This document shows, piece by piece, positions 11,966-22,649 of a stretch of 64,000 nt of DNA; positions within the stretch are counted from its first letter, which is position 1, and each line of letters begins with the position of its first letter. The notes under the pieces are model-generated. The model searched no databases and was not told the origin of the DNA. It saw only the letters and a list, made by a program, of their open reading frames with translations. The translations under genes and the position numbers were made by a program. This stretch comes from Bettongia penicillata ogilbyi (lineage: Eukaryota > Chordata > Mammalia > Diprotodontia > Potoroidae): the NCBI GenBank assembly GCA_023548195.1, contig JAJHZJ010000251.1, positions 1,240,001-1,304,000 on the forward strand, in the 5' to 3' direction.

Positions 11966-12706
11966 AGGGAGTTTAGTCTCTTTCTTTTGGAAAATAGCAG
12001 TTACATTTTCTTGCAGCTAACAGCAGCTTAGGAATCTTGGGCTGAGGCTATATTCTATGGCCCCATTATATATGAACATGGCTACAGAAAGACATCAGTC
12101 ATTACATTAGTCAGGGATTATCATGCTGAGTCCCAAGAATGACCTTGGGAAATGGGCAGCTATGATTTGATAATATATTCCACAACTGATTCCTTGATCT
12201 CCATCATTCTTCTTTCACTTTTGTTTGAGAAAGAACAAACTAATCTGCCCATTGTTGATTTTTTCTTTCATTACTTAGGAGAAGAGTTGATTCCCCAAGG
12301 CCTCCAACATGTTGCTTTTCTTTGCTCACAGCCCCCAAGACTCCTATACAAATCCTCCACAGTTTTAATCCACATTTGTATTCTTCTTTTAGCTGTCATT
12401 TATAAAGCACTAGAGATTGTGTCATCAAAATAAAATCAATTTCACAGCTCTAGTCCATAGCCACATTTCAGGTGTAAAATACCTGGAGTAAACATAAACA
12501 AGGGGTAATAGCCCTTGGGGAACTAGTTCACTCCTACTCTAAGCACTTCTTATATATATGTCACATAGTCAAACAGGAATAGGATATTTATTGAAGAACT
12601 TAGGAGGTAACTCTGGGCACATGAGCATTCTCTGGGCAATCTCTTCCATCTCCAATTTCTCATAACATTTTCTCTGAGTCTCTTCTATACTCAAACCATT
12701 TGTAAT
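11966..12706. other. No recognisable feature
   Basis: No repeat family recognised. A 93-codon plus-strand frame (12152-12433) has no motif and is probably chance. Confidence 0.4.
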
Positions 12707-12707
12707 T

Positions 12708-12832
12708 TATCTGCCTTCACCCCCTATGCCTTAGGTGACAAACTCCTTGAAAACAAGACTATTTTTGTATCAGTAATACCAATTGTAATGCCTTTCCCAT
12801 AGTATGTGCTTTATATGTGTTTATTAATTTGT
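12708..12832 (+). repeat. L2 3' terminal fragment
   Basis: Matches the L2 terminal segment: ACAAACTCCTTGAAAACAAGAC, then CCCATAGTATGTGCTTTATATG. The terminal short repeat has been overgrown by the AT-rich tract that follows (12833-12960). Confidence 0.6.
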
Positions 12833-13095
12833 AAATATTAATTTATATATGTTTATAAAGAAATTAATATTTATAAAGAAGTATTTAATTATTGATGTTT
12901 GCAGGTAAATATTAACAAATGTTTATTAAATTAATTTACAAATAGTTATTAAATTATAAAATCAAATAGAATTAACCAAAAAGACTTTCATGTTTAAGGA
13001 CAAAATATGAAAATAAAAAGATTGATCTGGAAAGTAGTAAGAATGTCAAATCAAAATGAAGATAATGTTTCTCTGTTCTTGGTTCTCTGATTCAT

Positions 13096-13385
13096 GTTCA
13101 GTTACTAAATCATAGAAATCACAGCTTAAAGGAACCTCTCCAAAGATCAGATAGGCCAGCTTACTTTTTAAAACATGAATCTCCCTGGATACATTCCTTA
13201 CATATAGTCATCTCACCTCTGTTTGTATTCTTCTAATAATGTGGATCTCACTTCACATCTCTGAACAAAACCACTTTCCTTTTGGTCTCCTTGTATTGGA
13301 GTTTTTTTTTTCCTTCTTTGGAGCTAAGATATTTTTCTATAAAACTTCCACCCACTGGTCCTAATTCTAATTTCCAGGGCTAAGA
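13096..13385 (+). repeat. Ancient interspersed repeat, family unnamed (copy 1)
   Basis: Shares an ordered set of landmarks with 42728-43080: AATCATAGAAATCACAG, a central stretch about CTCCCTGGATAC, then AAACTTCCACCCACTGGTCCTAATTC. I believe it belongs to an old CR1/L3-like or related mammalian relic family, but I cannot name it with confidence. Confidence 0.45.
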
Positions 13386-13545
13386 ATATCTACATATGAA
13401 TATTTATCTATGTACACATATAAACAGAGAGATATACATACATATATGTGTAGATATGTACATACATGCACATTATATATTGTACTTTATACATTGCATA
13501 TGATATATGTATATACAGGTATGCAAGTATATACTCATATACATG
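13386..13545. repeat. TA/CA-rich simple repeat
   Basis: Imperfect TATACA/TATGTA microsatellite-like tract. The short plus-strand frame across it is an artefact of composition. Confidence 0.6.
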
Positions 13546-13644
13546 CCAAAATTTGCCTCACTTCCATATTTTAGAAGGAAACTGTTATAAAATGGATGAT
13601 GCACTTTCCTGTCTTCTTAAACAGAGACTATCCCATACATTCTA

Positions 13645-15353
13645 CTGACATAACTTAGAGTTATTGCAGACCAATGCAAATATTACAATAGTCACATGAT
13701 TTTTTTTTTGCTTTCCCAATGCATATAAAAGTTATGCTTACACTGTACTGTAGTCTATGTAAAGCTAATCATGGCAGCACACCTGACTACTTCTGATGTC
13801 AATAATTTTAAGGGTCTAATCACACAGTATAATGAATCTCCTATTCAGCAGTAAGCTAAACATTTTTCAATAAAGTAAGACATAACATTCATAGCAACAT
13901 CCTTAAGCAAAACATATCACCTAATACATATATGTATATCATAACATTCAGTATGTCATATGGTGCATAGTATATGTATCCCCACATCAGAGGGTTCCAG
14001 ACTAGGATCTTCCCTAGCAAGATGTATCCTTAAGAGGTACCAGAAAATACCACACTATCCACCCCTAGGTCACTGTAAGAAAAATCTCCTTAATCAATAC
14101 ACAATATCCAAGTAAAGTCCTCTCTCATCTTGACTCAAGACTGACTTCCAAACCCCATGGTTCCTCTTCCATGGGCCAACTACTCCTAGCTTTTACCTGG
14201 GTTCACACACAGGCATCTCTCTGCTCCTGCTCCTTGTTTCACCTCATGGGGACTGTTCCACTCCAAACCCTTCCTGCTTCTGCCTAACAGCAGACTCCAG
14301 GGGCTCCTGCCTCCAGCTTCTGTTTCTAGGAAAATGAAGCTTAACAGGGCTATAACAATATTTATACACATTACCAGTACCATCATCTCAATTCACTCAT
14401 AAAGACTGGGCTCCTGTCTGAGAAATTAACACAGATCAACAGAGTGCCGGCATCGCAAACATTCTTTCTGTTAGGTCTTCCCACAAGCAAGTTTCCTTAG
14501 CCTGCTCATGGTCACTTCTCTCTCATTTCTGCTTTTCTTTTCTCTGTTTCTCTTTCTATTCTCTCTAAGCAATACAATATATACACTTTCTGATCAAAGA
14601 TTCTTGATTGATTCAAAGGTAAGATTCAATCAAGATACTTGATTGGTTAAAACTCAATCCAGAAAAGCAGCAAAAAATCCTACTTTGCTTGCCATTACTG
14701 TGTATTAAGTGTGCAACCCGATTATGTCTAAAAAAACCCCAAAGCATATACCTTAATCTAAAATGCTTTATTGCTAAAAAATGTTAATCCATGGTCTGAG
14801 CCTTCAGTGAGTTGTAATTGTTCTTCTGGTGGAGGATCGTTCCTTGATGTTGATAGTTGCTCACTGATCAGGGTGGTGGTCGCTGAAGGCTGAGGTGGCT
14901 ATGACATTTTAAACAGTAGTGAAGTTTGTTGAATCTATTGATTCTTCCTTTCAATTGAATACTGAGAGGACATTTTAGGGTTATTAATTAGCCTAATTTC
15001 ACTATTGTGTCCTGGGAAAAAGTGAGACCAGAGGAGAGGGAGAGAGAAAGGAATAGCTGTCAAAATACACATATTTATCTATTAAGTTTTTAATCTTATA
15101 TGGGCACAGTTCATGGTGCCCCAAAATAATTACAACAGTGTCATCAAAGATCATTGATCACAGATTAACAAGAATAGTGAAAAAATTTGGAATATTGATG
15201 GAATTGCTAAAATGTGACACAGTGTGAGCATATGCTGTTGGAAGTGTCATCAATAAACTTACTTGAGACAGGGTTATAAACCTTCAATTTATCAAAAGAA
15301 TTAATATCTGCAAAGCACAATAAAGCTAAGCACAGTAAAGCAAGGTATGCCTG
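13645..15353 (-). mobile_element. Tigger1-like DNA transposon, internally deleted (MITE-like)
   Basis: Both ends are recognisable. The left end is CTGACATAACTTAGAG at 13645. The right end is CAAGGTATGCCTG, ending at 15353. Each is flanked by TA (13643-13644 and 15354-15355), the target of Tc1/mariner-pogo elements. Landmarks inside include TTTCCCAATGCATATAAAAG, GAGCCTTCAGTGAGTTGTAA and CACAGTTCATGGTGCCCCAAAA. Without the foreign insert at 13758-14694, about 770 bp remain, against roughly 2.4 kb for a full Tigger1. The transposase gene is missing between about 14938 and 14955. Marsupial-specific short Tigger1 families are known, and this probably belongs to one. The element could move only with transposase supplied in trans. 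The strand is nominal. Confidence 0.85.
13758..14694. mobile_element. 937-bp insert in Tigger, candidate solo LTR
   Basis: This block splits the Tigger sequence between CTGTAGTCTA and the continuation TTAAGTGTGC. It starts with TG and ends with CA. Its ends form a short imperfect inverted repeat (TGTAAAGC against TGGCAAGC in reverse complement). These are features of retroviral LTRs. The target-site duplication is unclear: the flanks ACTGTAGTCTA and ACTGTGTA could be a diverged longer duplication instead. I find no polyadenylation signal in a convincing place and recognise no family, so the LTR reading stays tentative. Confidence 0.4.
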
Positions 15354-15583
15354 TATACACTTGTCTTTGATGACTCAAGTCCATCATATTGACCATAAAT
15401 GATTATTTTGCATATATGTGTATGCATGTGGGAACACATGGTGCCTTCTAACGGGATTGTAAGGACTAAAGAGTCTAATGCGGGGGTAGTTATTTCTCTA
15501 ATAAATGTATGGTGATACTCATGTAGGGAAGCTTTTAACCTAATTTTACTTTTTATTGATTTGTAGAGCCCCAGTGTGTGCCA

Positions 15584-15828
15584 GTCATTTTAAGTCATGT
15601 TCAACTTTTAGTGATTCCATTTGGTTTTCTTGACAGAGATACTGGAATGATTTGCTATTTCCTTCTCCAGTTCATTTTACTGATAAGGAAACTGCAGGCA
15701 AATAGGGTTAAGTGAACCGCCCAGGGTCACATAGCTAGTAAGAGTCTGAAGCCCAATTTGGACTCAGAAAGATGAATCTTTCTGTCTCTAGGCCCAGAAT
15801 TCTATCCACTGTGTCACCTAGCTACACT
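15584..15828 (-). mobile_element. Mar1-type SINE, antisense, with target duplication
   Basis: Reverse complement gives a head AGCTAGGTGACACAGTGG, then CTAGCTATGTGACCCTGGG, and a tail part GGAGAAGGAAATAGCAAATC and TCTGTCAAGAAAACC. This is the Mar1 SINE of marsupials, which is mobilised by an RTE-type LINE. It is flanked by a perfect 12-bp duplication, CAGTGTGTGCCA, at 15572-15583 and 15829-15840. Confidence 0.88.
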
Positions 15829-15840
15829 CAGTGTGTGCCA

Positions 15841-16151
15841 ACCTTAACAACTTTGACTTTAGAGAAAGGTTTCAGTGTAATGCTAGCATATGCTAAATAA
15901 ATGTATGTTTCCTTTGAATGAAGAGCCTTTCAGGGAAGATGGGCCTTATTTATAGAACAAAGTTAAAAAGCATGAATCTCTTTTGGATGAAGCAAGGTGA
16001 GGAACCACTGCTATTAGGCCCTAGTCTTTTCAAGACTTCACAACATTTGCTTTCTTATCCAGAAATATCTTTTATTCAATTCTCCATGAACCTTGGAACA
16101 ATGAGCAAAAATAGAACTGAGTTTCTTGACTCTGTAGAAGGGCAGTACTGT
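15841..16151. other. No recognisable feature
   Basis: Unassigned. The 126-codon frame 15918-16298 has no motif and runs into an L2-like tail, so I do not call it a gene. Confidence 0.4.
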
Positions 16152-16300
16152 GTCCAATCAATCAACATTTATATAGTGCTAACTATAGGCAAATCACTTA
16201 CATCTTTCAAAAATAAAGGAATCTTTGTTTATAAAAAGTATACATTCTACTTGGTGGAAGGAATGCAACATATACTCAATGAATATAAAGTAATTTAAAG
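16152..16300 (-). repeat. L2-like 3' end, antisense (tentative)
   Basis: Begins with CAATCAATCAACATTTATATAGTGC, the antisense form of an L2/MIR-type terminus, and contains a diverged AGTATACATTCTACTTGG stretch. Confidence 0.45.
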
Positions 16301-16349
16301 AAGAAAATTGCTGCAACATTTTTGAGGAGTGGGGATAGTCCACAAAAAG

Positions 16350-16475
16350 AATGATCTTATTAGAGGTTGTCAAAGGCTGGATGACCCATCGTTGGGGATA
16401 TCATAACAGAATTCATAATGAAATTGAACTAGGTGATCTCTGAGGCTCCTTTCAATATTTTGATCATAGATGAAC
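16350..16475 (+). repeat. CR1/L3-like 3' end fragment
   Basis: Contains GGCTGGATGACCCATCGTTGG followed by AACTAGGTGATCTCTGAGGCTCCTTTCAA, a typical 3' segment of CR1/L3-type LINEs. Confidence 0.5.
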
Positions 16476-16957
16476 AAGCTTTCCAAGTAGCTCCTACATT
16501 GTCCAAGAAAAGCATCCCTTTTTCTAGTGGAATTTCCATCTCTATAATTAATGAAGGAAAAAATGAAGGTTATTTTCTGAATTTTTCTCAAGAAATCTGG
16601 TACTTAAAATATTACTATCTAATAGACTTTCTTAGCCTTAGATCTCCTAAGAAAAACAGTTCTATGAGATATTGTCCATATACAGTGTCAGAAGATGAAA
16701 GTACAGTGGGTAGGACTCATAGCATATAAATAAGGACACCCTTTTAAACCAACATGACCAAAAGATAAGGCACAAGAATTCCTATTTTAGCTTCTGTTGT
16801 TGAAGGAGAGCCCATTGAAACAACGTCTGTATCAGGATTATCTTTTGATAAAACACCTTTCTAGAGATATGTTTCTGTAGCACCCCCATAAGACACTGTG
16901 GCATAATTCAAAGAGCAATTTATGAATCCACAAGAGATAGCAGAGTGAGGTAAAAAA
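16476..16957. other. No recognisable feature
   Basis: Unassigned AT-rich DNA. Confidence 0.4.
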
Positions 16958-18090
16958 TAGATAATTTTGATTATATTAAAGTAAAAAGCTTTTGTATAAA
17001 TAAAACAAATATAGACAAGATCAGAAGGAAAGCAGAAAATTGGGGAGAAAATCTTTATAGACAGTTTCTCAGATAAAGGTCTCTTATCTATAACATATGA
17101 AGAACTCCGTCAAATCTGTAAGAACATGAGTCATTCCTCATTTGATAAATGGCCAAAGGATATGAACAGGCAGTTTTTCAATGAAGAAATCAAAACAATT
17201 TATAGTCGCATGAAAAAATGCCCTAAATCATTATTGATTAGAGAAATGCAATTAAAACAACATTGAAATATCATTTCACATCTATCAGATTGGCTAAAAT
17301 GATTGAAGAGTAAAATAACAAATGTTGGAGGGAATGTGGAAAAATTGGGACACTAATTCATTATTGGTGGAATTGTGAATTGATCCCACCATTTTGGAGA
17401 GCAATCTGGAATTATGCCCAAATAGGTATTAAATTGCTTATACCCAGCAATACTATTACTAGGTCTATTTCCAAAGACAGTTAAGGAAAAAGGGAAAAGA
17501 ACCTATGTCTTCTAAAATTATAGCAGCCTTCTTTGTGGTGTCAAAGAACTGAAAATTGTGAGGATACCTGTCAACTGGGGAATGGCTGAACAAGTTGTGG
17601 TATATGACTATGATGGAATACTACTGTGCTATAAGAAATGATAAGCTCAATGATCTCAGAAAAGCTTAGTTATACTTACATGAAACAATGAAGAGTGAAA
17701 TGAGAAAAGCACAGAGAATCTGTATACAGTAATAGCATTATTGTTTTAAGAACCACTTTGAGCAAATAAGTCATTTTGCTTATCATAAATACCCAAATTA
17801 ACTACAAAGGGTAATGAAGGAAGACATTCTGTGTCCATAGAAAGAACAGATATACAGAAATATATGTAGAATGATTTTATATACACACATATATTTTTCT
17901 AATGGTAGCCATCTCTAGTATAAGAAGAAGGAAAAAAGAGAAAAAAATACATGAAAACTATTATTTAAAAGGAATAGCAGGTTGTACATAATAAATTTTC
18001 AGTTTCAAATGCAATCATCTTTTTTTGTTAGAGTATGTTATGGAAATGCTTGTTTCATTCCATAGATTAAAAAAAAGAAAAAAAGAAAAC
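16958..18090 (+). mobile_element. L1 3' end, 5'-truncated, sense
   Basis: One of only two clear L1 pieces on the plus strand. It covers the last third of ORF2 and the 3' UTR and ends in an interrupted A tract (18066-18088). The 5' truncation is at about 16958. A pyrimidine-poor, A-rich 3' UTR with a short TATACACACATATAT tract lies at 17878-17896. Confidence 0.85.
16965..17770 (+). pseudogene. L1 ORF2 C-terminal pseudogene
   Basis: Translating across frameshifts gives an ordered match to the distal part of L1 ORF2 protein. In order these are DYIKVKSFC, AENWGENL, the REMQIKTT equivalent RNAIKTTLKYHFTSIRLA, NKCWRECGKIGTLIHYWWNC (the conserved Trp/Cys block) and the C-terminal GNG.TSCGI.L.WNT region. 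Several stops and shifts are present. The catalytic domains are not included. Confidence 0.8.
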
Positions 18091-18094
18091 ATGG

Positions 18095-18265
18095 GATTTA
18101 AAACCAATAGACCTATGTTCAAATGCTGTCTTTGATACTTACTTCCTGTGTGACTTTGGATGCTATTTCATATCTATGGACCTGTTTCATTTTCTGTTAA
18201 AACAAAGGGACTGACCTAGATGATCTCCAGATCTCCTGTCTGTTATAATGAATGATTCTAGATGG
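18095..18265 (+). repeat. MIR-type SINE
   Basis: Shows the MIR body in order: AGACCTATGTTCAAATGCTG, CCTGTGTGACTTTGG, CCTGTTTCATTTTCTG and GACCTAGATGATCTCCAG. It lies directly behind the L1 A tract. Confidence 0.7.
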
Positions 18266-19151
18266 ATTTGTGTTCCAATAAGTATTTGAACTCTTTCCAA
18301 CAATATAGAATGAAACTAATCTATGCTCTTCTAAGTTGTTCAAGCTTTCTTGTATAGCACCTGGCTTTGTTCTCACATGTGGTTTTTGAAAAAAAAATGC
18401 CCTGGGTTCAAGGCACTTTTTGGTCGGGTTCCATTCAAAACCATAATTCAAAAGTTTCAATTGAAATATTTATAGTACTCATTGATTGACTGAAGGATAT
18501 AGTGGTTCAAAACAAGATACAATAAAAGAGCATACCAAAGAGCATACCAAATAGCATGATAAGAAAATATTTTCCCCATTTTCCTTCCAGATGGATAAGG
18601 ACATCTATACTACCACTGGCTCCTTTACCACATGCAGGAGAGGAAACATGTACAGGAAGCACATGCAATAAAGAATCATACATGTTGGATACATATCAGG
18701 AACTTATGTGAGCAGGTCAGATGTATAAGGTATACCCACAGGGACATGTGGCTGGGGCAACTCATGCTCTGGCACTACAGAACTGCCAACGTCCTTTTTC
18801 AATTTCACTGTGCTACTCTCTGCTAGGTACCTGTCTGCTCTCCGCTTGGCACATTAGCTCTGCTTTGTGTCATATGTCTACTCTATATTATTTCTTTTGG
18901 GTCTCTGTTGGCCTTGTGCATGCCAAGCCGCTCTCTTCTGTTATCTTGTTGGGGTTCATTACTGAGGCTAATGAGGCTTTGTGGAAGAATTAGGCAAGTC
19001 AGTCAATACTGAAAGCAATGGAACTTTTACTTTGGCATAGTAAAGGGAAGACCATGTGGCTAAACTTGAGATATCCAGGGTAGCATGAAAGAGGAAAGTA
19101 ATAGAAACAAAAAAGGGATACTAGCCCAATATTTCCTAAAAAGTTGGGCAA
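18266..19151. other. No recognisable feature
   Basis: Unassigned. The 90-codon frame at 18721-18993 is rich in hydrophobic residues but matches no family that I know. Confidence 0.4.
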
Positions 19152-19335
19152 TGAGACACAGTGTGGTATATTAAATGAGCACTAAATTAGTTTGGAATCC
19201 AGACTGTCTCTTCTCACCCATGACTTTGGACAAGTTATTTGATATCTCTGGGCCTCGGTTTGCTCTTCTGTACAAAGGGTTTGGACTAGATGACCTATAT
19301 TATCACTTCTATATCTATAGTTATAATGCTATAAA
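19152..19335 (+). repeat. MIR-type SINE
   Basis: Landmarks are CAGTGTGGTATATTAAATGAG, GGAATCCAGACTGTC, GACTTTGGACAAGTTATTTG, CTGGGCCTCGGTTTGC and TTTGGACTAGATGACC. Confidence 0.75.
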
Positions 19336-19589
19336 TCTCTCAAACCAGGTCAATACACTGCCTCTCCCTCTCCTACTTCTTACTGGGATTGGGACTTATA
19401 CCTCCTAAGTGGGGGATAGGGGAAGAAGGGAAGTGATATGACTAGTAAAATTACCAAGGAAATAGAGTTCAATGTCCTTCAGACTATAGCAGTGTTCAGA
19501 TTTTGTGAGCGGGTGCTCCCAAGATTATGTGCATAGTTAGATCAAGTTTTCCCTGAGAGTACTGCGTTCCCCCTCCACCCTCACTACCA

Positions 19590-19810
19590 ATCTTTCATTC
19601 TTTTTCCCTAATTAACAAGCATTTGTTTTCTCTCCCTCACACTTCAACCCACTGGGAAAAACTCAAATATATAGGTATGCACACTCATATACACATACAC
19701 ATATATGCAAAACAAATACCCACAATGCCCATGTGGAAACAAACCAAAAAACAGTGTGAATTGTTGGGTTGATCTTTACTTCATGCATCTAGAATGTGGT
19801 AGTTCTGGGA
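19590..19810 (-). repeat. L1 3' UTR-like fragment, antisense (tentative)
   Basis: Pyrimidine-rich start, CCCACTGGGAAAAACTCAAA, then ATGCAAAACAAATACCCACA and CATGTGGAAACAAACC. This resembles the antisense 3' UTR of a marsupial L1 subfamily that differs from the others here. A small CACATACACATATATG tract is included. Confidence 0.4.
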
Positions 19811-19887
19811 TCAGGGCCCATTAGGAATTTTATAGAGATGAATAGGGTCCCACTCAGGAAGGTCCCACTCAATCTTGGTGTCATCAT

Positions 19888-22642
19888 CCTTTGCTTGTTT
19901 GTTTATTTTTGGTTTTAAACATTCATTTCCACAAAATTTTGAGTTCCAGATTTTCTCCACATCTCTCCCTTCCCCCACACAAAAATGCCATGCATTCTTA
20001 TTACCCCTTCCCCCAATCTACACTCCCTTCTATCACACCTCTCCTTTCCCTTATCCCCATCTTTTCTTTCTTCTTATAGGGCAAGATCGATTTCTGTACG
20101 CCCTTACCAGTATTTCTTACTTCCCAGTTGCATGCAAAAACAATTCTCAACATCTGTTCCTAAAACTTTGAGTTCCAACTTCTCTCCCTCCCTCCCCACC
20201 TATCCCCACTGAGAAGGTAATCAATTCAGTATAGGTTATGTATGTGTAGTTTTGTAAAAAACTTTCATAATAGTCATTTTGTGAAAGACTAACTACATTT
20301 TATTCCATCCTATCCTGCCCTTCAATTTGTTCTATTCTCTCTTTTGACCTTGTCCCTCCCCAAAAGTGTATACTTCTAATTACTCCCTCCTCCCATTTCC
20401 CTCCCTTCTATCATTTCCCCCATCACACTTATCCCCTTCTCCTCTACTTTCCTGTAAGGTAAGAGAGATTTTTATACCAAATAGAGTGTGCATCTTATTC
20501 CCTCCTTAAGCTAAACGTGTTGAGAGTAACCTTCTCTTTTTCCTTCTCACCTCCCCTTTTTTCCCCTCCTTTCAAAAAGCTTTTTCTTTCCTCTTTCATG
20601 AGAGATAATTTGCCCCATTCCATTTCTCTCTTTCTCCTCCCAATATATTCCTCCCTGATCCCTTAAATTTTATTTTTTTAGATATCAACCCTCCCTATTC
20701 AACTCACCTTGTGCCCTCTGTCTCTCTCTCTTCATATACTATCTTTCCCTGTAGGAATGTAAGCAGTTCAACTTTAATAAATCCCTTATAATTTCTCTTT
20801 CCTGTTTACCTTTTCATGCTTCTCATGATTATTGTATTTGAAAGTCAAATTTTCTATTCAGCTCTGGTCCTTTCATCAAGAATGCTTGAAAGTCCTCTAT
20901 TTCACTGAATGACCATTTTTACCTTGAGGTATTATACTCAGTTTTGCTGGGTAGGTGATTCTTGGTTTTAATCCAAGTTCTTCTGCCTTCTGGAATATCA
21001 TATTCCAGGCCCTTTGATCCCTTAATGTAGAAGTTGATCTGCTATATCTTGTGTTATCCTGATTGTATTTCCACAGTACTCTAATTGTTTCTTTCTGACT
21101 ACTTGCAATAGTTTCTCCTTGACCTGGGAATTCTGAAATGTGGCTACTATATTCCTAGGAGTTTTTCTTTTCAAATCTCTTTCAGGAGATGCTTGCTGGA
21201 TTCTTTCAATATTTATTTTGCCCTTTGGTTCTAGAATATCAGGGCAGTTTTCCTTGATAATTTCATGAAAGATGATATTTAGGCTTTCTTTTGATCATGG
21301 CTTTCAAGTAGTTCATAATTTTTAAATTGTCACTCCTGGACCTATTTTCCAGGTCGGTTGTTTTTCCAATGAGACATTTTGCATTGCCTTCAATTTTTTC
21401 ATTCTTTTTGGTTTTGTTTTGGAATTTTCTGGTTTCTCATAAAGTCATTAGCTTCCATCTGCTCCATTCTGATTTTTAAAGAAATATTTTTGCAATGAGC
21501 TTTTGAGCCTCCTTTTCCATTCGGCAATTCTGATTTTTAAAGTATTCTTCTCCTCATTGACTTTTTAGACCTCTTTTGCCAACTGAGTTAGCCTATTTTT
21601 AAAGGTGTTATTTTCTTCAGCATTATATGTGTCTCCTTTAGCAAGTTGCTGACTTACTTTTCAGGATTTTCTTACATTGCTCTTACTTTTCTTCCCAGTT
21701 TTTCCTCCATCTCTCTAACTTGATTTTCAAAATCCTTTTTGAGCTCTTCCATGACCTGATACCATTGAATATTTATTTTGGAGGTTTTGGATGGAGAAGC
21801 TTTGATTCTTTGGTCTTCCTCTGATGATATGCATTGTTTTTCCTCATCCAAAGGGATGGAAGAATATACTTGTTCACCAAGAAAGTAATCTTCTATAGTC
21901 TTATTTTTTCCCTTTCTTGGGCATTTTCCCAGCCTGTTACTTTTGAGTTCTTTTTCAAGAGGAGGGCATACTCTGGGGACCTGTAAGTTCTCAGTTCCTC
22001 CAAGGTGGTACATTCAATGGAGAGGAGTTTAATCCTCTCCTGACCTGCACTCTAGTCTGAGAGCTACTGCAAACTTTTCTGTCCAGAATCTGTGAATAGA
22101 ATTCCCTCTTCAGAGCCTCTACCAGCTCTACCACACCATCCAGCACTCCTTACCCTAGGGATACTAATCAGGGCTGAGATCTATATCGACTGCTCATTAC
22201 CCCAGGGTCTTTCAGTCAAAGGCTCCAAAAATGGACACTGTCACTGCAGTTGCTGCTACCTGGTGGGGCCAGACAGCGTTCCCTTCTCCCTCAGGTGAAA
22301 GAGCTTTCTCACTGACCTTTAAAGCTGTCTTTGACATTTGTTGGTTGAGCAATCTGGAAACTACAGCTCCTACCTAGGATTCCACACCCCAGCCTGTCTC
22401 CAGTCCTGTCCCTGCCATATGGCCAAATCTGAGCTGAACTCTGCTCCATGCCTGGTGTGATTGACCTCTCTTCTTAACCTTGCAGGCTGTGTTGGGCTGG
22501 AAATCTCTTTAATTCTGTCGTTTTGTGGCTTCTTCTGCTCTAGAATTTGTTTAGAATCATTTTTATAGGTATTTTATGGTTATAGGGGGGAGTTTCTACA
22601 GGTCTGTCCCTCTTCTCTCCCATCTTGACTTCACTCCCGATC
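19888..22642 (-). mobile_element. HAL1 copy A (ORF1-only L1 derivative)
   Basis: A near full-length HAL1-type element in antisense. From right to left it has a 5' end with AAGATGG (22619-22628), a 5' UTR, a decayed ORF1 (about 20825-21930), a spacer, a first L1-like 3' terminus at about 20170-20290 and the final terminus at about 19910-19960. No ORF2 sequence lies between ORF1 and the 3' end. Such elements are known as half-L1s and depend on L1 protein. A possible short target duplication, TCATCAT, occurs at 19881-19887 and 22643-22649. The 5' UTR groups it with copy E rather than with C and D. Confidence 0.8.
20825..21930 (-). pseudogene. HAL1-A ORF1 pseudogene
   Basis: ORF1p binds the element RNA and forms trimers through a coiled coil. 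Here the start reads CPRKGKNKTIEDYFLGEQ, with the initiator Met lost (TGC), followed by an acidic stretch and the coiled-coil start (MEELKKDFENQVREMEEKLG) within 21672-22013. Further left the coiled-coil heptads and the RRM-like region can be followed in pieces, but frameshifts and stops are dense. It is more decayed than copies C and D. Confidence 0.7.
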
Positions 22643-22649
22643 TCATCAT

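Noticed and set aside
19888..22642. Full-length autonomous L1
   Set aside because: ORF1 is followed directly by a spacer and 3' UTR, with no endonuclease or reverse transcriptase sequence. The same holds for copies C, D and E.
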